A program made the translations under genes and the position numbers. This document shows positions 6,255 through 12,153 of a stretch of 12,730 nt of DNA, piece by piece; position 1 is the stretch's first letter, and each line of letters starts with the position of its first letter. Source of the stretch: JABFRJ01 sp031409695 (lineage in GTDB: Bacteria; Pseudomonadota; Alphaproteobacteria; Rhizobiales; Hyphomicrobiaceae); NCBI GenBank assembly GCA_031409695.1, contig JANNXS010000349.1, forward strand, positions 1 through 12,730, given 5' to 3'. A model generated the notes under the pieces. It worked only from the letters and a program-made list of their open reading frames with translations, had not been told where the DNA came from and did no database searches.

Positions 6255-7295
6255 ATGACCTTGGGCGGGCGCAGATTTCTACTCAGTATGGCGATCCTGG
6301 CGGCCGCTGTTTGCCTCGCCTTGGGCGTGACGTTGCCGATCATCAAGTTGACGAAGTTCGTTTTCTTTACCTACGAACACTCGCTGGCGACGACCGTTCA
6401 GTCATTGCTCATGTCGGAGCAATACCTGCTCGGCCTCACCGTCGCGGTGTTCTCCATCGCGCTACCGGTGCTCAAGTTGTTCTACCTGCTGCTGTTGGCA
6501 ACGCTGCCGTTGAGCGAACTGAAACGCTGGCGACGCGGGCTGCATGCGCTCGAATGGCTCGGCAAGTGGTCGATGCACGATGTGCTCGTGCTGTCCTTGA
6601 CGATCTTCTTTATCAAGAGCCAGGGGGTCTATGATGCGCGCTCGCTCAACGGCGTCTACTTTTTTACAGCCGCCGTGCTGCTGATGATCCTAGCCTACTC
6701 CTGGCTCAAGGCCGAGGTCGACGACGGGCGCATCGTCGCCGCCTCCGAGGTGCTTGATTCACCACCCCCCCGCCAAACGCCGCTGCGCAATTTCATCCTG
6801 AGTTTCCTGATCATTCTAGCAACCGTGTTCTTCGCGCTCGGCATCATCCTGCCGGCCATCCGCTTCACCACGGTTTATGTCTGGAAAAACGAACACTCCA
6901 TCGCCAGCATTTTGTGGGCGCTGTATCAGAACGACGAGCTCTTCCTGTGTATTGTGATTGGCGCATTCTCCATCGTGTTTCCATTCTTCAAGTTGCTGTA
7001 TTTGCTGACCCTGGTGACGTCGCCCGATATGAACCACGAATTCCGCGTCAAATCCGTTGCCGCCATGGAATGGCTCGGCCGCTATTCCATGACTGACGTG
7101 ATGGTGCTTGCTTTGATCGTCTTCTACGTCAACTCATCGGGCTACACCGCAGCCCAACCCGAGCCCGGCATCTACTTCTTCATGGCGTCAGCCTTGCTGA
7201 CCATGTTCGCCTATGGCTGGGCCAACTCGTTTGCCCCACGCCCCAAACCACGCACGGTCAAGGCAACCGAGGTCAGCGGTTCTCGGGCGGTGTGA
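6255..7295 (+). CDS. PqiA-family membrane protein with two tandem domains
   Basis: This 346-residue polytopic inner-membrane protein carries two copies of a PqiA-type domain (paraquat-inducible protein A family). Copy one spans about 7-150 and copy two about 180-322. Matching landmarks are YEHSLATTV and KNEHSIASI, FSIALPVLKLFYLL and FSIVFPFFKLLYLL, and LGKWSMHDVLVLSL and LGRYSMTDVMVLAL. Each copy should have about four membrane helices. The Cys-rich zinc-binding segments of Escherichia coli PqiA are absent. PqiA proteins work with MCE-domain PqiB in lipid transport or membrane-stress defence, but no mce gene is in this window, so a transport role is inference. The ATG at 6255 is preceded by GGGAG six bases away and is preferred over the GTG at 6234. 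It stands as a single gene. Confidence 0.83.
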   Translation: MTLGGRRFLLSMAILAAAVCLALGVTLPIIKLTKFVFFTYEHSLATTVQSLLMSEQYLLGLTVAVFSIALPVLKLFYLLLLATLPLSELKRWRRGLHALEWLGKWSMHDVLVLSLTIFFIKSQGVYDARSLNGVYFFTAAVLLMILAYSWLKAEVDDGRIVAASEVLDSPPPRQTPLRNFILSFLIILATVFFALGIILPAIRFTTVYVWKNEHSIASILWALYQNDELFLCIVIGAFSIVFPFFKLLYLLTLVTSPDMNHEFRVKSVAAMEWLGRYSMTDVMVLALIVFYVNSSGYTAAQPEPGIYFFMASALLTMFAYGWANSFAPRPKPRTVKATEVSGSRAV

Positions 7296-7312
7296 GGCAT
7301 GTGGTGGGGGTT

Positions 7313-7418
7313 CTAGAGCACTTTCCGATCTTTCAGGATCGGAAGCGCGCTCTAAGTGGTTGGTTGGTCGCATTTTCTACGGCGAACCGGGAAGCCACTT
7401 CGTCGGAAAATGCTCTAA
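7313..7418. repeat. Composite palindromic intergenic repeat
   Basis: Two nested palindromes lie side by side. The first runs from TAGAGC (7314-7319) to GCTCTA (7349-7354), with TTCCGATC (7323-7330) pairing with GATCGGAA (7337-7344) inside. The second has GCATTTTC (7370-7377) pairing with GAAAATGC (7406-7413), with ACGGCGAA and TTCGTCGG nearly complementary inside, and ends in another GCTCTAA. I recall closely similar dispersed units in Hyphomicrobiales genomes, but have not searched. It starts 18 bp after the stop of the PqiA-family gene and may stabilise or end that transcript. Confidence 0.7.
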
Positions 7419-7659
7419 CCGCGACCACGACACCGGTGTGTCGGACGCGGTGCGTCGGCTTTACTTGCCACCACTAAGCCAATCAAGTCACGGATGTTGT
7501 GAACGGTTGGCATGACGCACTCGCAACGCTGACTGTCATCCGCCCGTTTCGATCTCACCTCGGTCATGGCTTTTGCCGTCTCCCATGATTGCCAGATTGC
7601 CGGAGTTGCGCGGGTTTTGTTACTAAGGCCTTGTCTACACCGAAGAAGGAACTCCCGCG
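7419..7659. other. Intergenic leader of the toxin-antitoxin operon
   Basis: These 241 bp between the palindromic repeat and the antitoxin start hold no gene I can support. The promoter of the toxin-antitoxin operon must lie here or further up. A TTGCCG followed 18 bases later by TACTAA, near 7590-7625, is a weak sigma-70-like candidate. I saw no clear inverted repeat that would serve as the operator for autoregulation. Confidence 0.35.
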
Positions 7660-7899
7660 ATGGTCACTCAACCTTTACGAGCCGTCTTCGATGCCGCCCG
7701 GCTTCTCAGCAGCGACGAGCAAGCGGAACTCGTCGACCTTCTTTTAACGTCCAACGCTCCCGACGTGAATTGGGATGCAGCCTGGGCTGAAGAAGCCGAG
7801 GCACGGTTGGCCGAGTACACCCGCGGGGATGTCCAGGGCGAGGGCGCAGACGATGCAATTGCCGCTGGCCGCAGTCGGTTGGTCGCGATGCACAAATGA
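7660..7899 (+). CDS. Addiction module antitoxin (Unstab_antitox type)
   Basis: This 79-residue acidic protein fits the putative addiction module component family (TIGR02574, Unstab_antitox), the usual partner of ParE/RelE-type toxins. Typical elements are the N-terminal helix ending in LLSSDEQAELVDLLL (16-29), then NWDAAWAEEAEARLAEYTRGDVQ, with Trp38 at the conserved position before the toxin-binding helix. The family normally ends soon after a short Gly-containing segment, and this one does, with a few extra residues (RSRLVAMHK). AAGGA nine bases before the ATG at 7660 is a good ribosome binding site. The stop overlaps the next start as ATGA, so the toxin is translationally coupled, the standard arrangement. 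It should neutralise the toxin by direct binding; repression of the operon is not shown by the sequence. Confidence 0.85.
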   Translation: MVTQPLRAVFDAARLLSSDEQAELVDLLLTSNAPDVNWDAAWAEEAEARLAEYTRGDVQGEGADDAIAAGRSRLVAMHK

Positions 7900-8189
7900 G
7901 GATTGAGTTTCTGCCGCGTGCGCGCCGCGAGATGCATCGCGAGGCGGAGTGGTACGAGCGGCGACGCGTCGGTTTCGGTGATAGATTCTACGTCGAGATG
8001 GAGAAAGCACTTGCGCAGATCAAGCAGTTTCCTGGCGCCCAGCCGCACGTCGCGCGAGGCTGCCGCAAGGTGCTTCTCGGGAGGTTCCCATTCTCGCTCA
8101 TCTACGCGCAGCCGGTGCCCGACCTCATCTTGATCGTGGCGGTGGCACACATGAAGCGGAGGCCCGACTATTGGAAGGGACGCATGTGA
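7896..8189 (+). CDS. ParE/RelE superfamily toxin
   Basis: This 97-residue basic protein has the layout of plasmid-stabilisation ParE/RelE-type toxins. An N-terminal strand (MRIEFLPRA) is followed by helices with REAEWYERRRVGFGDRF (15-31), the typical wYe...gfG..F motif, then IKQFP (42-46), RKVLLGRFPFSLIYAQ (57-72), and a C-terminal strand and tail ILIVAVAHMKRRPDYWKGR that matches the family's vaH.rR.p.yW..R ending. Nothing is truncated. Members either cleave mRNA at the ribosome (RelE) or poison DNA gyrase (ParE), and sequence alone does not decide which; pairing with an Unstab_antitox antitoxin does not settle it. The start overlaps the antitoxin stop by four bases. The gene is convergent with pnp, 170 bp away, with the pnp terminator in between. 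Confidence 0.87.
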   Translation: MRIEFLPRARREMHREAEWYERRRVGFGDRFYVEMEKALAQIKQFPGAQPHVARGCRKVLLGRFPFSLIYAQPVPDLILIVAVAHMKRRPDYWKGRM

Positions 8190-8298
8190 TCATTCTCGCG
8201 TAAGGCCAGAGTCTGCGGTCAAAGTCGCCGCCCTTGACGGATCCGAAAGGGGACCTGCTGCCCGCTCCATGTTGGCCCGTGTGAGCGACGAGATGACG

Positions 8299-8330
8299 AA
8301 CAAAAACGGCCACTCCTTTCGGAGCAGCCG
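8299..8330 (-). terminator. Intrinsic terminator of pnp
   Basis: On the minus strand CGGCTGCTCC (8330-8321) pairs with GGAGTGGCCG (8316-8307), two pairs being G-U wobbles, around a GAAA tetraloop. TTTTTGTT follows directly (8306-8299). This is a textbook Rho-independent terminator 30 bp beyond the pnp stop. No T tract follows on the plus strand, so it should not stop the oncoming toxin transcript. Confidence 0.92.
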
Positions 8331-8359
8331 CTGGCATTTCCAACATTCATGCGAACAGA

Positions 8360-10573
8360 TCAATCCCGGCGCGGCGGACGGGGGCGGCGCGGGCCGCCAT
8401 CGCCACCGCCACCTTCGCGGCGGCGGGGTGGGCCGGGATCGACCTCGGCTGGCTCGCCTTCGGCGCGCGGGATCTCTAGACCGGTTACCTGGTCGATGAT
8501 CTTCATCGACAGGCGCGTTTTACCGCGATCATCGAAGCCGAGCAGTTTCACCCAAACTTCCTGGCCTTCCTTGAGCAGGTCGCTCGGATGATTGATGCGG
8601 CCGGTCGAGGAGATCTGCGACACGTGGACGAGACCGTCCTTGGAGCCGAAGAAGTTCACGAAAGCGCCGAATTCCATCAACTTGACGACCTTGCCCTTAT
8701 AGATCGTGTTGATCTCGGGTTCCATGGTGATGCCCTTGATGCGGGCCATGGCTTTGTCGATCGACTCTTTATTGGCCGAGGCGACTTTCACCGTGCCGTC
8801 GTCCTCGATGTCGATCTTGGCGCCAGATTCAGCCACAATCTCGCGGATCACCGAACCGCCAGAACCGATCACTTCACGGATCTTGTCGACGGGGATTTTG
8901 ATAATCTCGATGCGCGGAGCGTAGTCACCAAGCTCGGTGCGTGCGCCTGTCATGGCCTTGGCCATTTCGCCGAGGATGTGGATGCGGCCATGACGGGCCT
9001 GCTCCAACGCGACCTTCATGATCTCCTCGGTGATGCCGGTGATCTTGATGTCCATCTGTAAGGATGTGACGCCCTTTTCGGTGCCGGCGACCTTGAAGTC
9101 CATATCGCCCAGGTGATCTTCATCCCCGAGGATGTCCGAGAGGACGGCGTAGTCGTTGCCTTCCTTGATCAAGCCCATGGCAATTCCGGCCACGGGGCGC
9201 TTCAGGGGCACGCCCGCGTCCATGAGGGCGAGTGAAGCGCCGCAAACGGTCGCCATCGAAGACGAACCGTTCGACTCGGTGATCTCTGAGACGACGCGGA
9301 CGACGTAGGGGAACTCGCTGTCGGCTGGCAACAGCGGCCGGATGGCCCGATAGGCGAGCTTACCGTGGCCGATTTCGCGACGACCGGGCGAACCCATGCG
9401 GCCTGTTTCACCGACCGAGTAGGGAGGGAAGTTGTAGTGCAGCAGGAAGCGCTCTTTTTTGGTGCCCTCCAGGCTGTCGATGTATTGTTCGTCATCGCCC
9501 GTGCCGAGCGTTGCGACCACAAGAGCCTGCGTTTCGCCACGTGTGAACAGGGCCGAGCCGTGGGCACGCGGGAGAACGTGGACTTCAGACTGGATCGGGC
9601 GCACGGTCTTGAGGTCGCGGCCGTCGATGCGATGACCCGTGCGGATGATGTCGCCGCGGACCACGTCCTGCTCAAGCAGTTTGAACACCGTGCCCATTTT
9701 GACTTTGAGCGACGGCTCTGAACCTTCCGGCACCATGACCTTCATGGCGATCGCTTTGGCGGCATCAATCTTACTGTAACGGGCCTGCTTTTCCTTGGTC
9801 GCGAACGCTTCGCGCAGGGCCGCTTCAACGTGCGGCTTCATGGACGCCTTCTCAACAGTGTAGTCCGGCGGCGTGAAGTCCCAGGCATCCTTGGCTGCGT
9901 GTTCGGCGAGCTTGATGATGGCATCAATCACCGGCTGGAAGCCCTTGTGGCCGAGGGTCACGGCCTTGAGCATCATTTCTTCTGAGAGCTCTTTGGCTTC
10001 ACTTTCGACCATCATGACGGCGTCATTGGTGCCGGCGATGACGAGGTCGAGGTCACTCTTGGCCATCTCATCGATCAGCGGGTTGAGCACCAGCTCACCG
10101 TTGACAAGACCGACACGCGCCGCGCCGATGGGGCCGAGGAACGGAAGACCCGAAAGGGTGAGGGCTGCGGACGCGGCGACAATGCCGAGAATGTCCGGAT
10201 CGTTCTCGAGGTCATGGCTCAGAACTGTGATGACAACCTGAACTTCGTTCTTGAACCCGTCCATAAACAGGGGGCGGATCGGGCGATCGATCAGGCGGGA
10301 GGTCAGCGTCTCTTTTTCCGTCGGGCGGCCTTCACGCTTAAAGTATCCGCCGGGAATCTTGCCCGCAGCGTAGGTCTTTTCCTGATAATTCACGGTGAGG
10401 GGAAAAAAGTCGATGCCGGGCTTCACGGTGCGGGCACCGACGACGGTTGCGAGGACGGTGGTCTCGCCATACTGGGCGATGACTGCAGCATCGGCCTGGC
10501 GGGCCATTTTACCTGTTTCAAGCTTCAGTTTGCGGCCGGCCCAGTCGAGCTCTACGCGGTGGGTTTCGAACAT
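8360..10573 (-). CDS. pnp: Polyribonucleotide nucleotidyltransferase (PNPase)
   Basis: This 737-residue protein is PNPase, the phosphorolytic 3'-to-5' exoribonuclease and degradosome component in the cytoplasm. Two RNase PH-like cores flank a helical linker. RPIRPLFMDGF marks the RNA-contacting loop of the first core. In the second, NGSSSMATVCG supplies the phosphate-binding site and GDMDFKVAGTEKG the metal-binding aspartates. A KH domain (about 555-615, with REVIGSGGSVI) and an S1 domain (about 624-695, with GKVVKLMEFGAFVNFF) follow. The C-terminal tail from about 705 is rich in Arg, Pro and Gly, ending PRPPRRD, longer than in Escherichia coli PNPase (711 residues in total); it may add RNA or protein contacts. 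The ATG at 10573 has GAGAG upstream. It lies downstream of rpsO, the classical order, so autoregulation by leader-RNA processing is likely but not shown. Confidence 0.97.
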   Translation of the reverse strand: MFETHRVELDWAGRKLKLETGKMARQADAAVIAQYGETTVLATVVGARTVKPGIDFFPLTVNYQEKTYAAGKIPGGYFKREGRPTEKETLTSRLIDRPIRPLFMDGFKNEVQVVITVLSHDLENDPDILGIVAASAALTLSGLPFLGPIGAARVGLVNGELVLNPLIDEMAKSDLDLVIAGTNDAVMMVESEAKELSEEMMLKAVTLGHKGFQPVIDAIIKLAEHAAKDAWDFTPPDYTVEKASMKPHVEAALREAFATKEKQARYSKIDAAKAIAMKVMVPEGSEPSLKVKMGTVFKLLEQDVVRGDIIRTGHRIDGRDLKTVRPIQSEVHVLPRAHGSALFTRGETQALVVATLGTGDDEQYIDSLEGTKKERFLLHYNFPPYSVGETGRMGSPGRREIGHGKLAYRAIRPLLPADSEFPYVVRVVSEITESNGSSSMATVCGASLALMDAGVPLKRPVAGIAMGLIKEGNDYAVLSDILGDEDHLGDMDFKVAGTEKGVTSLQMDIKITGITEEIMKVALEQARHGRIHILGEMAKAMTGARTELGDYAPRIEIIKIPVDKIREVIGSGGSVIREIVAESGAKIDIEDDGTVKVASANKESIDKAMARIKGITMEPEINTIYKGKVVKLMEFGAFVNFFGSKDGLVHVSQISSTGRINHPSDLLKEGQEVWVKLLGFDDRGKTRLSMKIIDQVTGLEIPRAEGEPAEVDPGPPRRREGGGGDGGPRRPRPPRRD

Positions 10574-10598
10574 ACGATTATATCTCTCAGACAGCGGG

Positions 10599-10624
10599 GC
10601 GGCTTACGTCCCATACGCAGCCGC
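10599..10624 (-). repeat. Hairpin in the pnp leader
   Basis: GCGGCT (10599-10604) and AGCCGC (10619-10624) form a six-base-pair GC-rich stem with a 14-base loop, 25 bp before the pnp start. It lies where a leader structure controlling pnp would be expected. In Escherichia coli pnp, RNase III cuts a leader hairpin and PNPase then represses its own translation; a similar role here is inference, and this stem alone is short for RNase III. Confidence 0.3.
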
Positions 10625-10714
10625 GGGGGAGTGAAAAGCTCAGTTGGCCGGACCCCTGCGTGGTCCTAACTTCCCGAGCCGATCCAGTATAGTCTTGCCA
10701 GAGCTTAAGCAGGC

Positions 10715-10759
10715 TGGCTGACACCAAAGTGGCCGAAACGAAAGTTGCCGAGACCAAAG
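10715..10759 (+). repeat. Three-copy 15-bp tandem repeat in rpsO-pnp spacer
   Basis: Three adjacent imperfect 15-bp units begin at 10715, 10730 and 10745: TGGCTGACACCAAAG, TGGCCGAAACGAAAG and TTGCCGAGACCAAAG. Each keeps the trailing AAAG and a central ACSAAAG core. Read on the plus strand the units encode a repeated ETKVA-like pentapeptide, but no good start codon opens that frame, which ends at 10890. It is most likely an untranslated repeat within the rpsO-pnp transcript. Confidence 0.6.
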
Positions 10760-10886
10760 AGGACTGGCCAGAACAACGCGCACTGGCCCGACGGATGACA
10801 ATTCAGAGTATCCCGTCCCAGTATCCCGACCATTCCAACGGGCGACGACGAACGGAAGACGGCCGTCCGGTGTGCCGCCGTTATGT

Positions 10887-10931
10887 CTAAGGCCGTCGCC
10901 CCCGATCCAGGGCGCGACGGAGTGTCCTTAG
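10887..10931 (-). repeat. Long hairpin downstream of rpsO
   Basis: An outer CTAAGG (10887-10892) pairs with CCTTAG (10926-10931) and continues into CCGTCGC (10893-10899) with GCGACGG (10914-10920), leaving a five-base bulge, AGTGT, on one side. An inner CCC/GGG closes a six-base loop after one mismatch. The structure starts 26 bp after the rpsO stop. No T tract follows on the minus strand. It may be an RNA processing site, a 3'-end stabiliser for rpsO mRNA, or an attenuating structure before pnp. Confidence 0.55.
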
Positions 10932-10957
10932 GGCCAACATCAGCAAAAGCAAGGGTA

Positions 10958-11227
10958 TTAGCGGCGCAGATCCAGGCGCTCCAACAGCACCTTGTAACGC
11001 GCGTCATCCTTGGACTTGATGTGATCCAACAGTGAGCGACGCGCGGAGACCATTTTCAGCAGGCCACGGCGCGAGTGATTGTCTTTTTTGTGCATTTTAA
11101 AGTGGTCGGTCAGGCTGTTGATCCGCGCGGTCAGCAGCGCGATCTGCACCTCAGGGGACCCGGTATCACCCGTTTTGCGGGCATAATCCTTCATCACCTG
11201 TTTCTTCTTGATCGTTGTCATCGACAT
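10958..11227 (-). CDS. rpsO: 30S ribosomal protein S15
   Basis: This 89-residue protein is ribosomal protein S15, which binds 16S rRNA early in assembly of the small-subunit platform. Conserved stretches are ARKTGDTGSPEVQIALLT from residue 16, the HKKDNHSRRGLL rRNA-contact motif at 46-57, and the C-terminal ARYKVLLERLDLRR. The length equals the usual 89 residues when starting at the ATG at 11227, and AAAGGA lies just upstream at good spacing. The frame is open for 26 more codons to 11305, but those residues are not S15. The N-terminal helix (MTTIKKKQVMKDY) is more Lys-rich than in S15 sequences I recall. It heads the rpsO-pnp pair; truB, often upstream of rpsO, is absent here. Confidence 0.97.
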   Translation of the reverse strand: MSMTTIKKKQVMKDYARKTGDTGSPEVQIALLTARINSLTDHFKMHKKDNHSRRGLLKMVSARRSLLDHIKSKDDARYKVLLERLDLRR

Positions 11228-11562
11228 CGGGCAGTCCTTTCTCATCGGAATGGTGGCTATGCCACCGGGCGCGGCCTTGGCCGGGATGTCGTCCAGCCGG
11301 GTCACGTAGGCGCAACCATCTCGTCAGCACATGGCCAAGAGGAAAGCTACATTTCGGCTTATACACGGAATTGGTTGGGTGGATAGTGTGACTACCGGGC
11401 AGGGCCGAACGACGCCGGGCGGACGGACGGGTTGTAGAGACGGGCTGCTCGGATAGATTGCATATATTGGTACAGGCGTGGCGCGCAGAAACCGGAATCG
11501 GTATTGCGTCTTGCGTCCGCCTTCCTCCGGCTTACAAATTGGACCTGGTTTTGAGGGGCCTC
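11228..11562. other. Divergent intergenic region, rpsO and flavoprotein
   Basis: This 335-bp region separates divergent rpsO (-) and the quinone-reductase-like gene (+), so it should hold both promoters. On the minus strand TATAAG near 11354-11359 could serve as a -10 box for rpsO, giving a leader of about 120 bases, but no good -35 accompanies it. Beyond the leader hairpin I see no RNA gene, repeat or credible small gene. Confidence 0.35.
11252..11266 (-). promoter_or_regulatory. Possible S15 autoregulatory leader hairpin
   Basis: GGTGGC (11252-11257) and GCCACC (11261-11266) form a perfect six-base-pair stem with a three-base loop, shortly upstream of the rpsO ribosome binding site. Further up, GGCCAAGGCC and other GC-rich segments could pair too. 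S15 of several bacteria represses its own translation by binding leader RNA, and alphaproteobacterial leaders of this type have been described. That this hairpin does so is inference from position only. Confidence 0.35.
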
Positions 11563-12150
11563 ATGCGCGTTCTGTATCTGTATTGCCACCCTCTCACCGA
11601 CAGTTATCACGCATCCATAAGGATGGCCGCCGTGGCAGCCCTGGCCGACGCCGGACACGAGGTCGATGTTTGCGATCTTTACGCAGAGGGCTTCGAGCCG
11701 GTTCTGACAGCCGATATGCGGCGCGATTATCACAATACGGCGCTCAATCAGCGCGGCCTCGAAAATCATGTTCGCCGCCTGCACGCGGCGGAGGCGCTGG
11801 TTGTGCAGTTTCCAACCTGGTGCTTTGGCATGCCCGCCATGCTGAAAGGGTATTTCGACCGCCTGATTATGCCGGGCGTTGCCTTTGACCTGTCTGACCC
11901 CTCGAACGTAAAACCCATGCTGGCGCATATTCGCACCATCCACGGCATCGTCACCTACGGCCGACCGCGCCACGTCGCATGGTACATGGGCGATCCGCCG
12001 CGCAAAGCCGTCACACGATATCTGCCCTGGTTCACAGGCCGGACGGCATCGACCAGATACCACGCGCTCTATCATATGAACGTCGCGAGCCTCGCAAAGC
12101 GTGAGGCGTTCATCAGGCGCGTCACCAAGGCCATGGGCCGGATCGGTTGA
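11563..12150 (+). CDS. NAD(P)H quinone oxidoreductase-like flavoprotein
   Basis: This 195-residue protein fits the Flavodoxin_2 family (NQO1, MdaB, KefF-type), flavin-bound enzymes that reduce quinones or other acceptors with NAD(P)H by two-electron transfer in the cytoplasm. RVLYLYCHPLTDSYHASI (2-19) is the strand and phosphate-binding loop for the flavin. VVQFPTWCFGMPAMLKGYFD (80-99) and RLIMPGVAF directly after it match the family's hallmark P.wwfg.PA.LKGw.Dr....G.AF. THGIVTYG-like residues at 126-133 match the next strand, close to the flavin ring. I start at the ATG at 11563, with GAGG before it, because the family begins at this strand; the frame is open for 35 more codons that do not fit. 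The true substrate is unknown. It converges with prmB with only three bases between stop codons. Confidence 0.87.
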   Translation: MRVLYLYCHPLTDSYHASIRMAAVAALADAGHEVDVCDLYAEGFEPVLTADMRRDYHNTALNQRGLENHVRRLHAAEALVVQFPTWCFGMPAMLKGYFDRLIMPGVAFDLSDPSNVKPMLAHIRTIHGIVTYGRPRHVAWYMGDPPRKAVTRYLPWFTGRTASTRYHALYHMNVASLAKREAFIRRVTKAMGRIG

Positions 12151-12153
12151 GGC

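Noticed and set aside
8125..8346. Minus-strand frame downstream of pnp, part of which looked like a degraded coding fragment
   Set aside because: It overlaps the toxin gene and the pnp terminator and I could not match it to any family.
8588..9061. Long open frames on the plus strand inside pnp
   Set aside because: They are antisense shadows of the strongly conserved pnp gene, as expected in GC-rich DNA.
10705..11007. Minus-strand 100-residue frame between rpsO and pnp
   Set aside because: It overlaps the end of rpsO in another frame, has no ribosome binding site or family motif, and spans the hairpin and tandem repeat.
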